Shown: piece by piece, positions 1 through 8,516 of the stretch | Numbering within the stretch: the first letter of the stretch is position 1 | Layout: each line of letters begins with the position of its first letter | Origin: Burkholderiaceae bacterium | Lineage (GTDB): Bacteria; Pseudomonadota; Gammaproteobacteria; Burkholderiales; Burkholderiaceae_C | Direction: 5' to 3' | Length of the DNA stretch: 12,234 nt | Assembly: GCA_023268425.1 (NCBI GenBank) | Contig: JALRFN010000293.1 | Location: 1 to 12,234 of the forward strand | The notes under the pieces: generated by a model | What the model was told of the DNA's origin: nothing | Databases searched by the model: none | The model's input: only the letters and a program-made list of their open reading frames with translations | Made by a program: the position numbers and the translations under genes

Positions 1-719
1 CCATCCACCGGAATTGTTTGCCCGACCACGTAGGCCGCCAATGGTGAGGCCAAAAACAAGGCCACGCCAGCCATGTCTTCAGGCGTACCCAATCGACCCA
101 ATGGCGTTTGGTCCAAAAAAGCTTGCAGGCGCTGCGGGTGGTTGGTGGTGACCTTGGTCAATTTGGTGTCGACGAGGCCGGGGGCGATGCCGTTGACGCG
201 TATGCCTTTTCTGGCCCAGGTGTCGCCCAACGTGCGTGTCAGCCCCACGGCCCCGGCTTTCGAGGCGTTGTAGGCGGGGTTGCCCGGCGTCGAGTGAAAA
301 GCCGCGGTTGAGCTGATGGTGATCACGGCACCTCGCGAGGCCGCCAGCAGGCCTTCAAACTTGGTGCAACAAGCCATGATGCTGGACAGGTTGACTGCCA
401 ACACCTTTTGAAAATTGACCATGTCGTACTCGGCGCGCTGGTACATCACTGTGCCCTGAGCCAACACCAAGACGTCGAGGCGTTCGAACTCAGGTTTCAG
501 CTTGGCGATGTGTTCAAAGTCTGAGGCGTCGACGGCGCGGTAATGGAGGCCCTCCAGGTTGGAGCCGGGCTCTGAAGCGTAATCCGCTGCACTGGCGCGG
601 GTGCCCCAAACGTGAACGCGCGCGCCGTGTGCGCGAAACGCCTGGGCGATGCCGTTGCCAATGCCGCTGGAGCCGCCCACGACCAAAACGGTTTTGTTGC
701 TGAAGTCCAAGGGGTGCAT
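1..719 (-). CDS. SDR family NAD(P)-dependent oxidoreductase (3' end cut by window)
   Basis: This is a classical short-chain dehydrogenase/reductase with a Rossmann fold and NAD(P)(H) cofactor, expected in the cytoplasm. I translated the minus strand from the ATG at 717-719; 239 full codons lie in the window and the frame runs off the left edge. The cofactor motif is VGGSSGIG (residues 14-21), with valine in place of the usual threonine. The structural NNAG motif is replaced by LAQG (86-89). The catalytic set is N110, S137, Y150 and K154 (YNASK), followed by APGLVDT (179-185). The last visible residues, VVGQTIPVDG, match the usual SDR C-terminal stretch, so only about 8-15 residues should be missing. 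An AGGAG ribosome site 5 nt upstream supports the start. The gene is divergent from the quinone oxidoreductase. Family certain; substrate unknown. Confidence 0.93.
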   Translation of the reverse strand, partial: MHPLDFSNKTVLVVGGSSGIGNGIAQAFRAHGARVHVWGTRASAADYASEPGSNLEGLHYRAVDASDFEHIAKLKPEFERLDVLVLAQGTVMYQRAEYDMVNFQKVLAVNLSSIMACCTKFEGLLAASRGAVITISSTAAFHSTPGNPAYNASKAGAVGLTRTLGDTWARKGIRVNGIAPGLVDTKLTKVTTNHPQRLQAFLDQTPLGRLGTPEDMAGVALFLASPLAAYVVGQTIPVD

Positions 720-724
720 GTGTG

Positions 725-729
725 CTCCT
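725..729 (-). promoter_or_regulatory. Ribosome binding site of the SDR gene
   Basis: The minus-strand sequence AGGAG ends 5 nt before the ATG at 717-719, good Shine-Dalgarno spacing. It fixes the start of the SDR gene. Confidence 0.7.
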
Positions 730-888
730 GCGTGTCGGGCCGCTGTGGTTGGTGTGCTGGCATTGTCAAGATTCGGGCCACTGGCTTCAAGTCCAAGTGA
801 TCACCCCAGGCGCAGCAGTCGCGTGGGCGCCGCAGTTTCAACGCGGTCACCGATAGGCTTGCCACCCACAGCAAACGCGTGGAGACAC

Positions 889-892
889 AAGG
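889..892 (+). promoter_or_regulatory. Probable ribosome binding site of the quinone reductase gene
   Basis: AAGG lies 7 nt before the ATG at 900. It favours that ATG over the in-frame GTG at 879, although GGAG at 881-884 is also nearby, 15 nt from the ATG. Confidence 0.45.
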
Positions 893-899
893 CACCGCG

Positions 900-1895
900 A
901 TGAGTCAACAAAGCAACGGGTATTGGGCGCTGCAGGTGGGGCAGCTCTCGGACGATTTTTCTGGGGTGGCGTTGTGCAAACACCCCGTGCCTCAAGTGCG
1001 CGAGCAACAGGTTTTGGTGCGCGTGCGCGCTGCGGCCTTGAACTTCCCAGATGTCTTGCTCACGCAAGGGCTTTACCAACTCAAGCCCAGCTTGCCCTTT
1101 GTGCCAGGTTTTGAGGCCTCGGGTGAGGTGATGGCGGTGGGCGCTGGCGTCACGCACGTGCGGGTGGGCGACGCGGTGGTGGTCAAGGCGCGCTTGGGCG
1201 CGCTGGCCGAGGTCTTGTTGGCTGAGGCGGCAGACGTGCGCTTGAAGCCCGACACGCTTTCCTGGGCCGAGGCGGCAGGCTACACGGTGGCGGGGCTGAC
1301 GGCTTGGGTGTCGCTGGTGCACCGGGGGCGCTTGCAGTCCGGTGAGACCTTGGTGGTGCACGGCGCCACGGGCGGCACGGGCATGGCGGCCATTCAGCTG
1401 GGTCGACATTTGGGCGCGCGCGTGATCGCCACGGGGCGCTCGTTGGGCAAGTTGAGTGCGGCGCAGGCCGTGGGCGCCCACGAGGTGCTGGCGCTGGGGC
1501 CAGGTTTGCGCGAGCGGCTCTTGGCCTTGACCGATCAACGCGGCGTTGACGTGGTGTTCGACCCCGTGGGGGGTGATGTGTTCGATGAGAGCTTGCGTGC
1601 CTTGGCCTGGGAAGGGCGGTTGTTGGTGATTGGTTTTGTCAGTGGGCGGGCGGCACAACTGGGATCCAACTACCTGCTGATCAAAGGCATTTCGGTCTTG
1701 GGGGTGCGCGCTGGCGAATTCGCTCGGCGCAACCCCGCAGGGGGCGCCCTGGCCTTGCAAGCCGTCGACGCCTTGGCGGCTCAAGGTGTGTTGCGTCCGC
1801 ACATCGACGCGGAGTTCCCCTTGGCTCAAGCGGTGCAAGCGCTGCAGCGCTTGGCCGAAGGCGGCGTGGCGGGCAAAGTTGTGGTGACCATGTGA
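900..1895 (+). CDS. NADPH:quinone oxidoreductase family protein (zinc-independent MDR)
   Basis: A 331-residue medium-chain dehydrogenase/reductase of the quinone-oxidoreductase branch; family members use NADPH to reduce quinones or activated alkenes in the cytoplasm. The GroES-like N-terminal half has NFPDVLL (48-54) and PGFEASGEV (69-77), the place where QOR proteins carry PGxExxG. The nucleotide-binding half has HGATGGTGMAAIQL (154-167), ATGRS (177-181) and DPVGGDVFD (221-229). The cysteine and histidine zinc ligands of alcohol dehydrogenases are absent. Full length for the family. I chose ATG 900 because an AAGG site sits 7 nt upstream; a GTG at 879 would add seven residues. The ChaC-like gene follows after 34 bp on the same strand, so the two are probably cotranscribed. 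The physiological acceptor cannot be read from sequence. Confidence 0.93.
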   Translation: MSQQSNGYWALQVGQLSDDFSGVALCKHPVPQVREQQVLVRVRAAALNFPDVLLTQGLYQLKPSLPFVPGFEASGEVMAVGAGVTHVRVGDAVVVKARLGALAEVLLAEAADVRLKPDTLSWAEAAGYTVAGLTAWVSLVHRGRLQSGETLVVHGATGGTGMAAIQLGRHLGARVIATGRSLGKLSAAQAVGAHEVLALGPGLRERLLALTDQRGVDVVFDPVGGDVFDESLRALAWEGRLLVIGFVSGRAAQLGSNYLLIKGISVLGVRAGEFARRNPAGGALALQAVDALAAQGVLRPHIDAEFPLAQAVQALQRLAEGGVAGKVVVTM

Positions 1896-1929
1896 GGCGG
1901 CTGGGTCACCCCGTGTTTCAATTCGACCC

Positions 1930-2670
1930 ATGAACCGCGACGACTGTCCCTTAGACCCTTTTGCGCATTTGCCGCACCTGCGCCAGCGCTTGGTGGCGGT
2001 TGAGCAGTCGCAGGTGCGGGTCACACCCGAGGTCATGGCGCGTTGGGATCAAGGTCATTTGGAGCGAGGCGGCTCGCCCGACTGGCGTTTACCCGACGAG
2101 GCGCGTGAGGCCTTGCGGCGTGACTTCATGGCGGCGCTGGCGCCGGACCAAGACCTTTGGGTGTTTGCTTACGGCTCCTTGATGTGGGACCCGGGCTTTT
2201 ACTTTGCTGAGGTGCGCAGCGCGGAACTCGGCGGACACCAACGCCGCTTCAACTACCGAGTGGTCGGCGGGCGTGGCACGCCCGAGCAGCCCGGCCTGGT
2301 CTTGTCCTTGGTGCCCAGTGACGGGGCGCGCTGCCAGGGTTTGGTCTTTCGCATCGCGGCCGCTCAAGTGGACGCGGAGACCACGGTGCTGTGGCGCAGA
2401 GAAATGTTGCGCGGTGGCTATGCGCCGCGCTTGTTGCCGGTGAGTACCCCGCAGGGGTGGGTGCAGGCCCTGGTGTTTGTGGCGCATCCAGACAACCCCT
2501 CTTATGTCCACGATTTGGGTTTAGACGAAACGGCGCAGATTGTGGCCACGGCCAGCGGTCATTTGGGGCGCAACCGTGATTACCTGACACAACTGGCGGC
2601 TCAGTTGCAGGTTTTGGGTTTGCATGACGCCTACATCAGCGAGTTGTTGGCGCGCGTCATGAAAATCTGA
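1930..2670 (+). CDS. chaC: ChaC-type glutathione-specific gamma-glutamylcyclotransferase
   Basis: ChaC enzymes cleave glutathione to 5-oxoproline and Cys-Gly in the cytoplasm. The 246-residue protein has the substrate-loop motif YGSLMW (81-86), GRGTPEQPG (114-122), and WRREMLRGGY (155-164); E158 there aligns with the catalytic glutamate of ChaC proteins (WKREM in E. coli ChaC, FREKGGY in human CHAC2). The C-terminal SGHLGRNRDYL stretch is also typical. It is slightly longer than E. coli ChaC, mostly through an N-terminal extension of about 75 residues that also occurs in proteobacterial forms. The start is uncertain: no strong Shine-Dalgarno precedes 1930, and M36 at 2035 is an alternative with poorly spaced GAGG. 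It lies 34 bp behind the quinone reductase and converges on the ABC ATPase gene. No ChaA cation antiporter is adjacent. Confidence 0.9.
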   Translation: MNRDDCPLDPFAHLPHLRQRLVAVEQSQVRVTPEVMARWDQGHLERGGSPDWRLPDEAREALRRDFMAALAPDQDLWVFAYGSLMWDPGFYFAEVRSAELGGHQRRFNYRVVGGRGTPEQPGLVLSLVPSDGARCQGLVFRIAAAQVDAETTVLWRREMLRGGYAPRLLPVSTPQGWVQALVFVAHPDNPSYVHDLGLDETAQIVATASGHLGRNRDYLTQLAAQLQVLGLHDAYISELLARVMKI

Positions 2671-2684
2671 ATTTATAGAATTTC
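2661..2684. terminator. AT-rich imperfect inverted repeat between convergent genes (possible weak terminator)
   Basis: The 34-bp gap between the convergent ChaC and ABC genes (2671-2704) is strikingly AT-rich against its surroundings. GAAAATCT (2661-2668) and AGAATTTC (2677-2684) can pair with one mismatch around an 8-nt loop. The stem is A/T-rich and weak, and there is no clean T-tract directly after it on the plus strand, though TTTT occurs at 2694-2697. A bidirectional terminator is possible but unproven. Confidence 0.25.
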
Positions 2685-2704
2685 GTGACATCCTTTTACA
2701 GACA

Positions 2705-3292
2705 TCATCGCTCTGCCCGAAGCGGGATGGTGTCGCGCCAAGGCAGGCTGGGCTCCGCCTCGTAGTCGGCCACCACCCAGGCTCGATCTTGTCGTTCGGC
2801 CATGTCGCGCAAGAAGTCGTGCAGCACCCGAATCGAAGGCCTGTCCCAACCGGCTGTGGGTTGGTCCAAGCACGTGATGGTCGCACCGCTGGCCAGCAGC
2901 GCGATCACGCCAACTTTGCGCCGCGAGCCCGCTGAAAGCATGTACAGGGCTTTGTGGCGGTGTTCATCTAGGCCCGTGGCTTCGGATAGCGCGTTGGCCA
3001 ACTGGGCGTTCCAGCGCGGCCAAGCCGGGCTGAGCCGTGCCCAGACGTCGTCTGGCGTGCGTTGTTGGTCTTGCATCAGAGCGAGGTCCAAGTAGGCGCC
3101 GTCGGCGCCAAAACGCTGGCCGTGTCGGGGAGGCAAATCGCCACTGAGCAGGCGCAGCAAGGTGGTTTTGCCGCTGCGCTCATCGCCTGTGACGGCCGTG
3201 ATGCCTGGGCTCAGCGTCCAGTCAAAGCGTGGACCGTCGTCATGGCCTTGCGCCTGGTCGAGTCGACAGAGTTGGGGGCTGGTGGTTGGCAT
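2705..3292 (-). CDS. Small lone ABC-type ATP-binding protein with degenerate ATPase motifs
   Basis: A 195-residue protein that is essentially one ABC nucleotide-binding domain. Walker A is GDERSGKT (36-43), a Q-loop glutamine is Q74 in ALMQD, the signature is LSAGSRRK (119-126), Walker B is ITCLDQP (139-145) and the D-loop region is AGWD (147-150). Q144 stands where the catalytic glutamate normally follows the Walker B aspartate. The switch-histidine position, after the strand WVV (172-174), reads ADYE, so the histidine is missing. It still looks able to bind ATP but may hydrolyse it slowly or not at all. It resembles CcmA-sized single ATPases but has no permease neighbour. The ATG at 3292 is the only good start near the conserved domain; longer in-frame extension runs antisense to the MFS gene. 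There is no Shine-Dalgarno. Convergent with ChaC, divergent from the MFS gene. Function unknown. Confidence 0.82.
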   Translation of the reverse strand: MPTTSPQLCRLDQAQGHDDGPRFDWTLSPGITAVTGDERSGKTTLLRLLSGDLPPRHGQRFGADGAYLDLALMQDQQRTPDDVWARLSPAWPRWNAQLANALSEATGLDEHRHKALYMLSAGSRRKVGVIALLASGATITCLDQPTAGWDRPSIRVLHDFLRDMAERQDRAWVVADYEAEPSLPWRDTIPLRAER

Positions 3293-3298
3293 GTGGCG

Positions 3299-3326
3299 AG
3301 TGTAAAAGCAGCTACCCGGTTGCCAA
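3299..3326 (-). promoter_or_regulatory. Candidate sigma-70 promoter of the ABC ATPase gene, possibly leaderless
   Basis: On the minus strand TTGGCA (3321-3326, five of six matches to -35) and TACACT (3299-3304, four of six matches to -10) are separated by 16 bp. The -10 ends 6 nt before the ATG at 3292, so transcription would start at or next to the start codon. The lack of a Shine-Dalgarno sequence fits a leaderless mRNA. It sits in the 77-bp divergent gap (3293-3369) shared with the MFS gene. Confidence 0.35.
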
Positions 3327-3369
3327 CTGTGGGTCGGCGACAATGCTGTTTTGTCTGCATTGCTTGCCC

Positions 3370-4602
3370 ATGTCTGTTTTGTCTTCTGACGCCCGTGCTC
3401 AACCCGGTTTGCGCGAATTTGTCTTGTTGATGGCCGCGCTGATGAGCGTGGTGGCGATGTCGGTGGACGGCATGTTGCCGGCTTTGCTGGGCATGCAAAG
3501 CGACTTTGGTGTCGCGCATGCCGCCGACATGCAGTACGTGGTGTTGGTTTTGTTTTTAGGCTTGTCTGCAGGGCAGTTGGTGGCAGGGCCTGCTGCAGAC
3601 GCTTTTGGCCGCAAGCCCGTGATCGTGGTGGGTTTCGCGGTGTTCGTGGTGGGTTGCGTGGTGTCCACGCTGGCCGCGTCTTTGCCAGTGATGTTGTTCG
3701 GGCGCGTGCTGCAAGGTCTGGGTGCGGCGGCACCGCGTGTGGTGTCGACCGCGATGGTACGCGACCGTTTCGAGGGCCGCGAGTTGGCACGGGTCAACTC
3801 CCTGGTCACGACGACCTTCATTTTGGTGCCCATGGTGGCGCCGGCGGTCGGGCAGTTGGTGACGTGGGCCCTTGGCTGGCGGGCGATATTTGTGCTGTTT
3901 GCCGCTTTGGCTTTGATCAGCGGTGCATGGCTGTGGTGGCGTCAACCCGAGACCTTGGCGCCAGAGGCGCGCAAAGCTTTGCGCTTGCGCGAGGTGAGCG
4001 CGGCCTTTGGTGAATGTTTGCGTCACCCCGAAAGTTGGCCGTTTGTGGTGGCCATGGGTTTGGTGTTCTCGCCCCTGTTCGCCTACCTGTCCAACGCGCA
4101 AATTATTTTTGGTGACATCTATGGACAGCCGGATTGGTTCCCCGTGTTGTTCGGATCCTTGGCCAGCATGGTGGGTGTGGCCAGCATGGTCAATGCGCGT
4201 TGGGTCATGCGCCTGGGAGCGCCGCGCCTGGTGGGCCGTGCCTTGCGGGTGTTGATGGTGGCTTCCGCCGTGTTTGCCTTGGCGCGTTGGCTGTGGCCAG
4301 AAATGGACCGCTTGTGGGTCAGTTACCTGTGGATGGCCATCAGTTTCTTTTGCTTTGGTTTGCTGTTTGGCAACCTGATGGCGCTTTCGCTGCAGCCGCT
4401 GGGCCACCGGGCGGGTGTCGGCGCCGCCTTGATGTCCACGGTGAGCAATTTGATGGCGACCCCCTTGGGGGCCTGGATTGGTCACAGCTTGCAAGGCAGC
4501 ATTGATGCCATGGTGTGGGGTGTGGGCTTGTGCGCCCTGGGCGCTTATGCGGTGACCGCTCGGGTACGCTTGTCACCAAGCGCACCTCAGCGTGTGGTGT
4601 GA
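3370..4602 (+). CDS. Bcr/CflA-like MFS multidrug efflux transporter
   Basis: A 410-residue inner-membrane carrier of the major facilitator superfamily, with about 12 hydrophobic segments. The first transmembrane segment has SVDGMLPALLGM (31-42), the position of the DxYLPA motif of Bcr/CflA drug:proton antiporters. Motif A is GPAADAFGRKP (73-83), and VLQGLGAAAPRVVSTAMVRD (113-132) is typical of this subfamily. The family exports drugs, sulfonamides or amino-acid derivatives by proton antiport; the substrate here is unknown. The start is uncertain: ATG 3370 gives the usual family length but has no clear Shine-Dalgarno, and in-frame ATG 3343 would add nine residues. A start further upstream (3229) would overlap the divergent ABC gene and is unlikely. 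The stop lies 21 bp before the iron-sulfur subunit gene, so it is probably cotranscribed with the Mo-hydroxylase. Confidence 0.88.
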   Translation: MSVLSSDARAQPGLREFVLLMAALMSVVAMSVDGMLPALLGMQSDFGVAHAADMQYVVLVLFLGLSAGQLVAGPAADAFGRKPVIVVGFAVFVVGCVVSTLAASLPVMLFGRVLQGLGAAAPRVVSTAMVRDRFEGRELARVNSLVTTTFILVPMVAPAVGQLVTWALGWRAIFVLFAALALISGAWLWWRQPETLAPEARKALRLREVSAAFGECLRHPESWPFVVAMGLVFSPLFAYLSNAQIIFGDIYGQPDWFPVLFGSLASMVGVASMVNARWVMRLGAPRLVGRALRVLMVASAVFALARWLWPEMDRLWVSYLWMAISFFCFGLLFGNLMALSLQPLGHRAGVGAALMSTVSNLMATPLGAWIGHSLQGSIDAMVWGVGLCALGAYAVTARVRLSPSAPQRVV

Positions 4603-4613
4603 TGGGCTGAACC

Positions 4614-4617
4614 GGAG
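4614..4617 (+). promoter_or_regulatory. Ribosome binding site of the iron-sulfur subunit gene
   Basis: GGAG lies 6 nt before the ATG at 4624, inside the 21-bp gap after the MFS stop codon. Confidence 0.7.
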
Positions 4618-4623
4618 AACGCG

Positions 4624-5084
4624 ATGCAGCAATTTCAACTCAACGGGCGAGCGGCACAGGCCGATGTCGCCGCAGAGATGCCCCTGTTGTGGGTGGTGCG
4701 CGATGCGCTTGGCCTCAAGGGCAGCAAATTTGGCTGTGGCCAGGGCTTGTGCGGTGCCTGCACCATGCACGTTGATGGTGTTGCGGTGCGCAGTTGCATC
4801 ACGCCCGTGGCCAGTGTGGCGGGTAAGGCGGTGCGCACCATCGAGGGCTTGGGCTCACTGCAGCAAGCCTCTCCCTTGCAAAAAATTTGGGCCGAATTGG
4901 GGGTGCCCCAATGTGGCTATTGCCAATCGGGCCAGTTGATGGCGGCGTCTGCCTTGTTGCAACGCACACCCAAGCCGAGTGACGCTGAGATCGATGCGGC
5001 CATGAGTGGCAACTTGTGTCGCTGCGGGACCTACCCGCGCATCAAACAAGCCATCCGCGTGGCCGCCGAGCGGGGGGTGCAAGC

Positions 5085-5088
<4 letters not shown>
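4624..5088 (+). CDS. (2Fe-2S)-binding small subunit of an IorAB-type molybdenum hydroxylase
   Basis: A 154-residue electron-transfer subunit of the xanthine oxidase superfamily, similar to the small subunits of isoquinoline 1-oxidoreductase and bacterial aldehyde dehydrogenases. The N-terminal plant-ferredoxin-like domain binds one [2Fe-2S] cluster through C38, C43, C46 (GCGQGLCGACT) and C58. The C-terminal helical domain binds the second through C97, C100 (CGYCQSGQ) and C132, C134 (NLCRCGTYPR). All eight ligands are present and the length is normal for the family. It passes electrons from the molybdenum centre of the large subunit to an outside acceptor. It has no signal peptide, so if the complex is exported this subunit must ride out folded with its partner through Tat. 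The start has GGAG 6 nt upstream. Its stop overlaps the large-subunit start as ATGA, so translation is coupled. Confidence 0.94.
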
Positions 5089-7315
<2,227 letters not shown>

Positions 7316-7316
<1 letters not shown>

Positions 7317-7345
7317 GCCCCAGGTCCAACGAGCGAGGCGGGGCT
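7316..7345. terminator. Weak inverted repeat in the convergent gap (possible terminator)
   Basis: AGCCCC (7316-7321) and GGGGCT (7340-7345) are perfect inverted repeats around an 18-nt loop, in the 37-bp gap between the large-subunit gene and the convergent Gfo/Idh/MocA gene. No T-tract follows on either strand. In GC-rich DNA this could be chance. Confidence 0.2.
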
Positions 7346-7353
7346 GAGGCGCG

Positions 7354-8337
7354 TCAAGCCTTCAGCAACGCCTCAATCGTTCGCTGTACCGCCAAGGCCT
7401 GCCCGAAGTCAGGCAGGCTGTGTGGACGGCCGCGCAAGAGCGCGGCCAGTTGATCGAGTTGCGCTTGGTAGGTTTCGCGGCGCGGATCCGCGCTGTTGAC
7501 CAGGGCCAGGCCTTGGGGGTGCTGCGCATCGACCCGCCAAAGCGAATACCAGTTGCGCAAAACCAGTTCCTGGTGAGCGCCGATGAAGCGGGCTTCGACG
7601 ATTTCCTCGCTGCCGCCGCCCGTGGTGCTCAGCAAGGTCACAGGCACGCCGTTCGCGTGTAATGATGCGCTGAGCTGGCTTTCTGCAGCGTCGGGGTTGG
7701 GGCGTTGGCATTGCACGTGGTCGATCTGGACTGAGCCCAAGACGCGCTCCAAGAGGTAGATGAAGTGCGAACTGACCTCGCGGGTGAAGCCGCCTTGCGC
7801 TGCGGTGTTCAGCCAGCTCGCGTGGGCTTGGAATGGGCGTGGCCACTGGTGAAAGTGCAGGCGAATGAAGACATGTTGCAGGCCGAAATCCGCGCTGGCC
7901 AGCTCGCGCTGCAAGCGTGCCACGGCGGGTGCCGAGGCGAAGACAAAGTTGACCGCCTGGCCCAGGCCCGATGCATCCATGGTTTGCACCAGCGCTTGGC
8001 TGTCTGCCACATCAACCCCCAGGGGCTTTTCGCACAAGACAGACAACTGACGGGCCACACACAAGCGCACCAAGGCGGCGTGGTGCAGCGGCGGCGAGGC
8101 CACGTAAACCACGTCGATGTTGCCGACATCCAAAGCTTGTTCTGCCGTGTCAAACAGCGCCAGGTGCGGGAAGGCGAGGCGCACGTGTGCGCAGGTGTCA
8201 GTAGAGGGGTCAAACCCCGCAACGACTTGAAATGCAGGGTGGTCAGCGCTTTGTTCGAGCATGCGCTGGCCCACAGCGCCCAAGCCCAAAACGGCCATGC
8301 GCAAGCGAGGGGTTGGGGTGTTGGAAGGGTGGTTCAT
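7354..8337 (-). CDS. Gfo/Idh/MocA family oxidoreductase
   Basis: A 327-residue NAD(P)-dependent oxidoreductase of a family that mostly acts on sugars, inositols and related polyols. The N-terminal Rossmann domain has AVLGLGAVG (15-23; GxGxxG at 18-23). CEKPLGVDV (102-110) holds the EKP motif whose lysine K104 is catalytic in family members. In the C-terminal domain GGFTREVSSHFI (182-193) replaces the usual GG...D.G.H pattern: H191 is kept and the aspartate position is E187. Length is normal to slightly short. ATG 8337 sits just before the Rossmann strand. No Shine-Dalgarno is visible, so the start is less certain; an upstream GTG at 8439 would add 34 residues of low-complexity character. The gene is divergent from an MCT-like transporter 179 bp away, which may be a functional partner. 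Substrate unknown. Confidence 0.9.
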   Translation of the reverse strand: MNHPSNTPTPRLRMAVLGLGAVGQRMLEQSADHPAFQVVAGFDPSTDTCAHVRLAFPHLALFDTAEQALDVGNIDVVYVASPPLHHAALVRLCVARQLSVLCEKPLGVDVADSQALVQTMDASGLGQAVNFVFASAPAVARLQRELASADFGLQHVFIRLHFHQWPRPFQAHASWLNTAAQGGFTREVSSHFIYLLERVLGSVQIDHVQCQRPNPDAAESQLSASLHANGVPVTLLSTTGGGSEEIVEARFIGAHQELVLRNWYSLWRVDAQHPQGLALVNSADPRRETYQAQLDQLAALLRGRPHSLPDFGQALAVQRTIEALLKA

Positions 8338-8516
8338 GGTGAGCAAAACAGGTGGGTCAAGGCGGGTGTGCCGATGGAGGTTCGGCTCAGGCGCCGCATG
8401 CTCGCGTGCGGCTGCGCCTGGGGCTGTCGCCTGCGGCACTGCGCAGAGTCAGCGGTGGCCGCTAATGTGGCGCGCACTTGCGGCGTCGTTGGTGCCGCGT
8501 GGCACTGGAGTCGACG
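8338..8516. promoter_or_regulatory. Divergent intergenic region between the Gfo/Idh/MocA and MFS genes
   Basis: This 179-bp spacer should hold both promoters. On the minus strand TTGACC (8355-8360) resembles a -35 box but has no plausible -10 at the right distance. On the plus strand TAATGT (8463-8468) is only a weak -10 candidate. GGCGC (8390-8394) and GCGCC (8414-8418), with inner CGCA/TGCG, could form a bulged stem-loop, which in such GC-rich sequence may be chance. No regulator gene is adjacent. Confidence 0.3.
8507..8510 (+). promoter_or_regulatory. Ribosome binding site of the MCT-like MFS gene
   Basis: GGAG lies 6 nt before the ATG at 8517. It decides this start over the upstream in-frame codon at 8478. 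Confidence 0.7.

Larger units (their letters stand above)
720..899. promoter_or_regulatory. Divergent intergenic region between the SDR and quinone reductase genes
   Basis: This 180-bp spacer must hold the promoters of both divergent genes. On the minus strand a perfect TTGACA -35 hexamer lies at 764-769, but the expected -10 position (about 741-747) has no good TATAAT match, so the promoter call is weak. On the plus strand I see no convincing sigma-70 pair. No clear operator palindrome or small ORF stands out. Confidence 0.35.

Noticed and set aside
801..2036. 411-codon minus-strand open frame opposite the quinone reductase
   Set aside because: No recognisable domain, composition typical of an antisense shadow, and it covers a well-supported gene.
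3229..3369. Upstream in-frame extension of the Bcr-like MFS gene
   Set aside because: It would overlap the divergent ABC gene by 64 bp, and the added residues do not resemble an MFS N-terminus.
3293..3790. Upstream in-frame extension of the ABC ATPase
   Set aside because: It runs antisense to the MFS gene with a low-complexity R/P/T-rich translation; the ABC fold is complete from 3292.
3556..4494. 312-codon minus-strand open frame opposite the Bcr-like transporter
   Set aside because: The translation is rich in H, Q and R with no domain; it is the reverse shadow of a membrane protein gene.
5016..5084. GTG at 5016 as start of the molybdopterin subunit
   Set aside because: It lies inside the small-subunit gene at its last cluster ligands; the ATGA overlap at 5085 directly precedes a proper Tat signal peptide.
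8390..8418. GC-rich bulged stem-loop upstream of the Gfo/Idh/MocA gene as a riboswitch or operator
   Set aside because: The pairing is short and broken by a bulge, in very GC-rich DNA where such pairing is expected by chance; no known riboswitch core was recognised.
8338..8439. 34-residue N-terminal extension of the Gfo/Idh/MocA protein from GTG 8439
   Set aside because: The added residues are low-complexity and precede a Rossmann strand that normally lies near the N-terminus.
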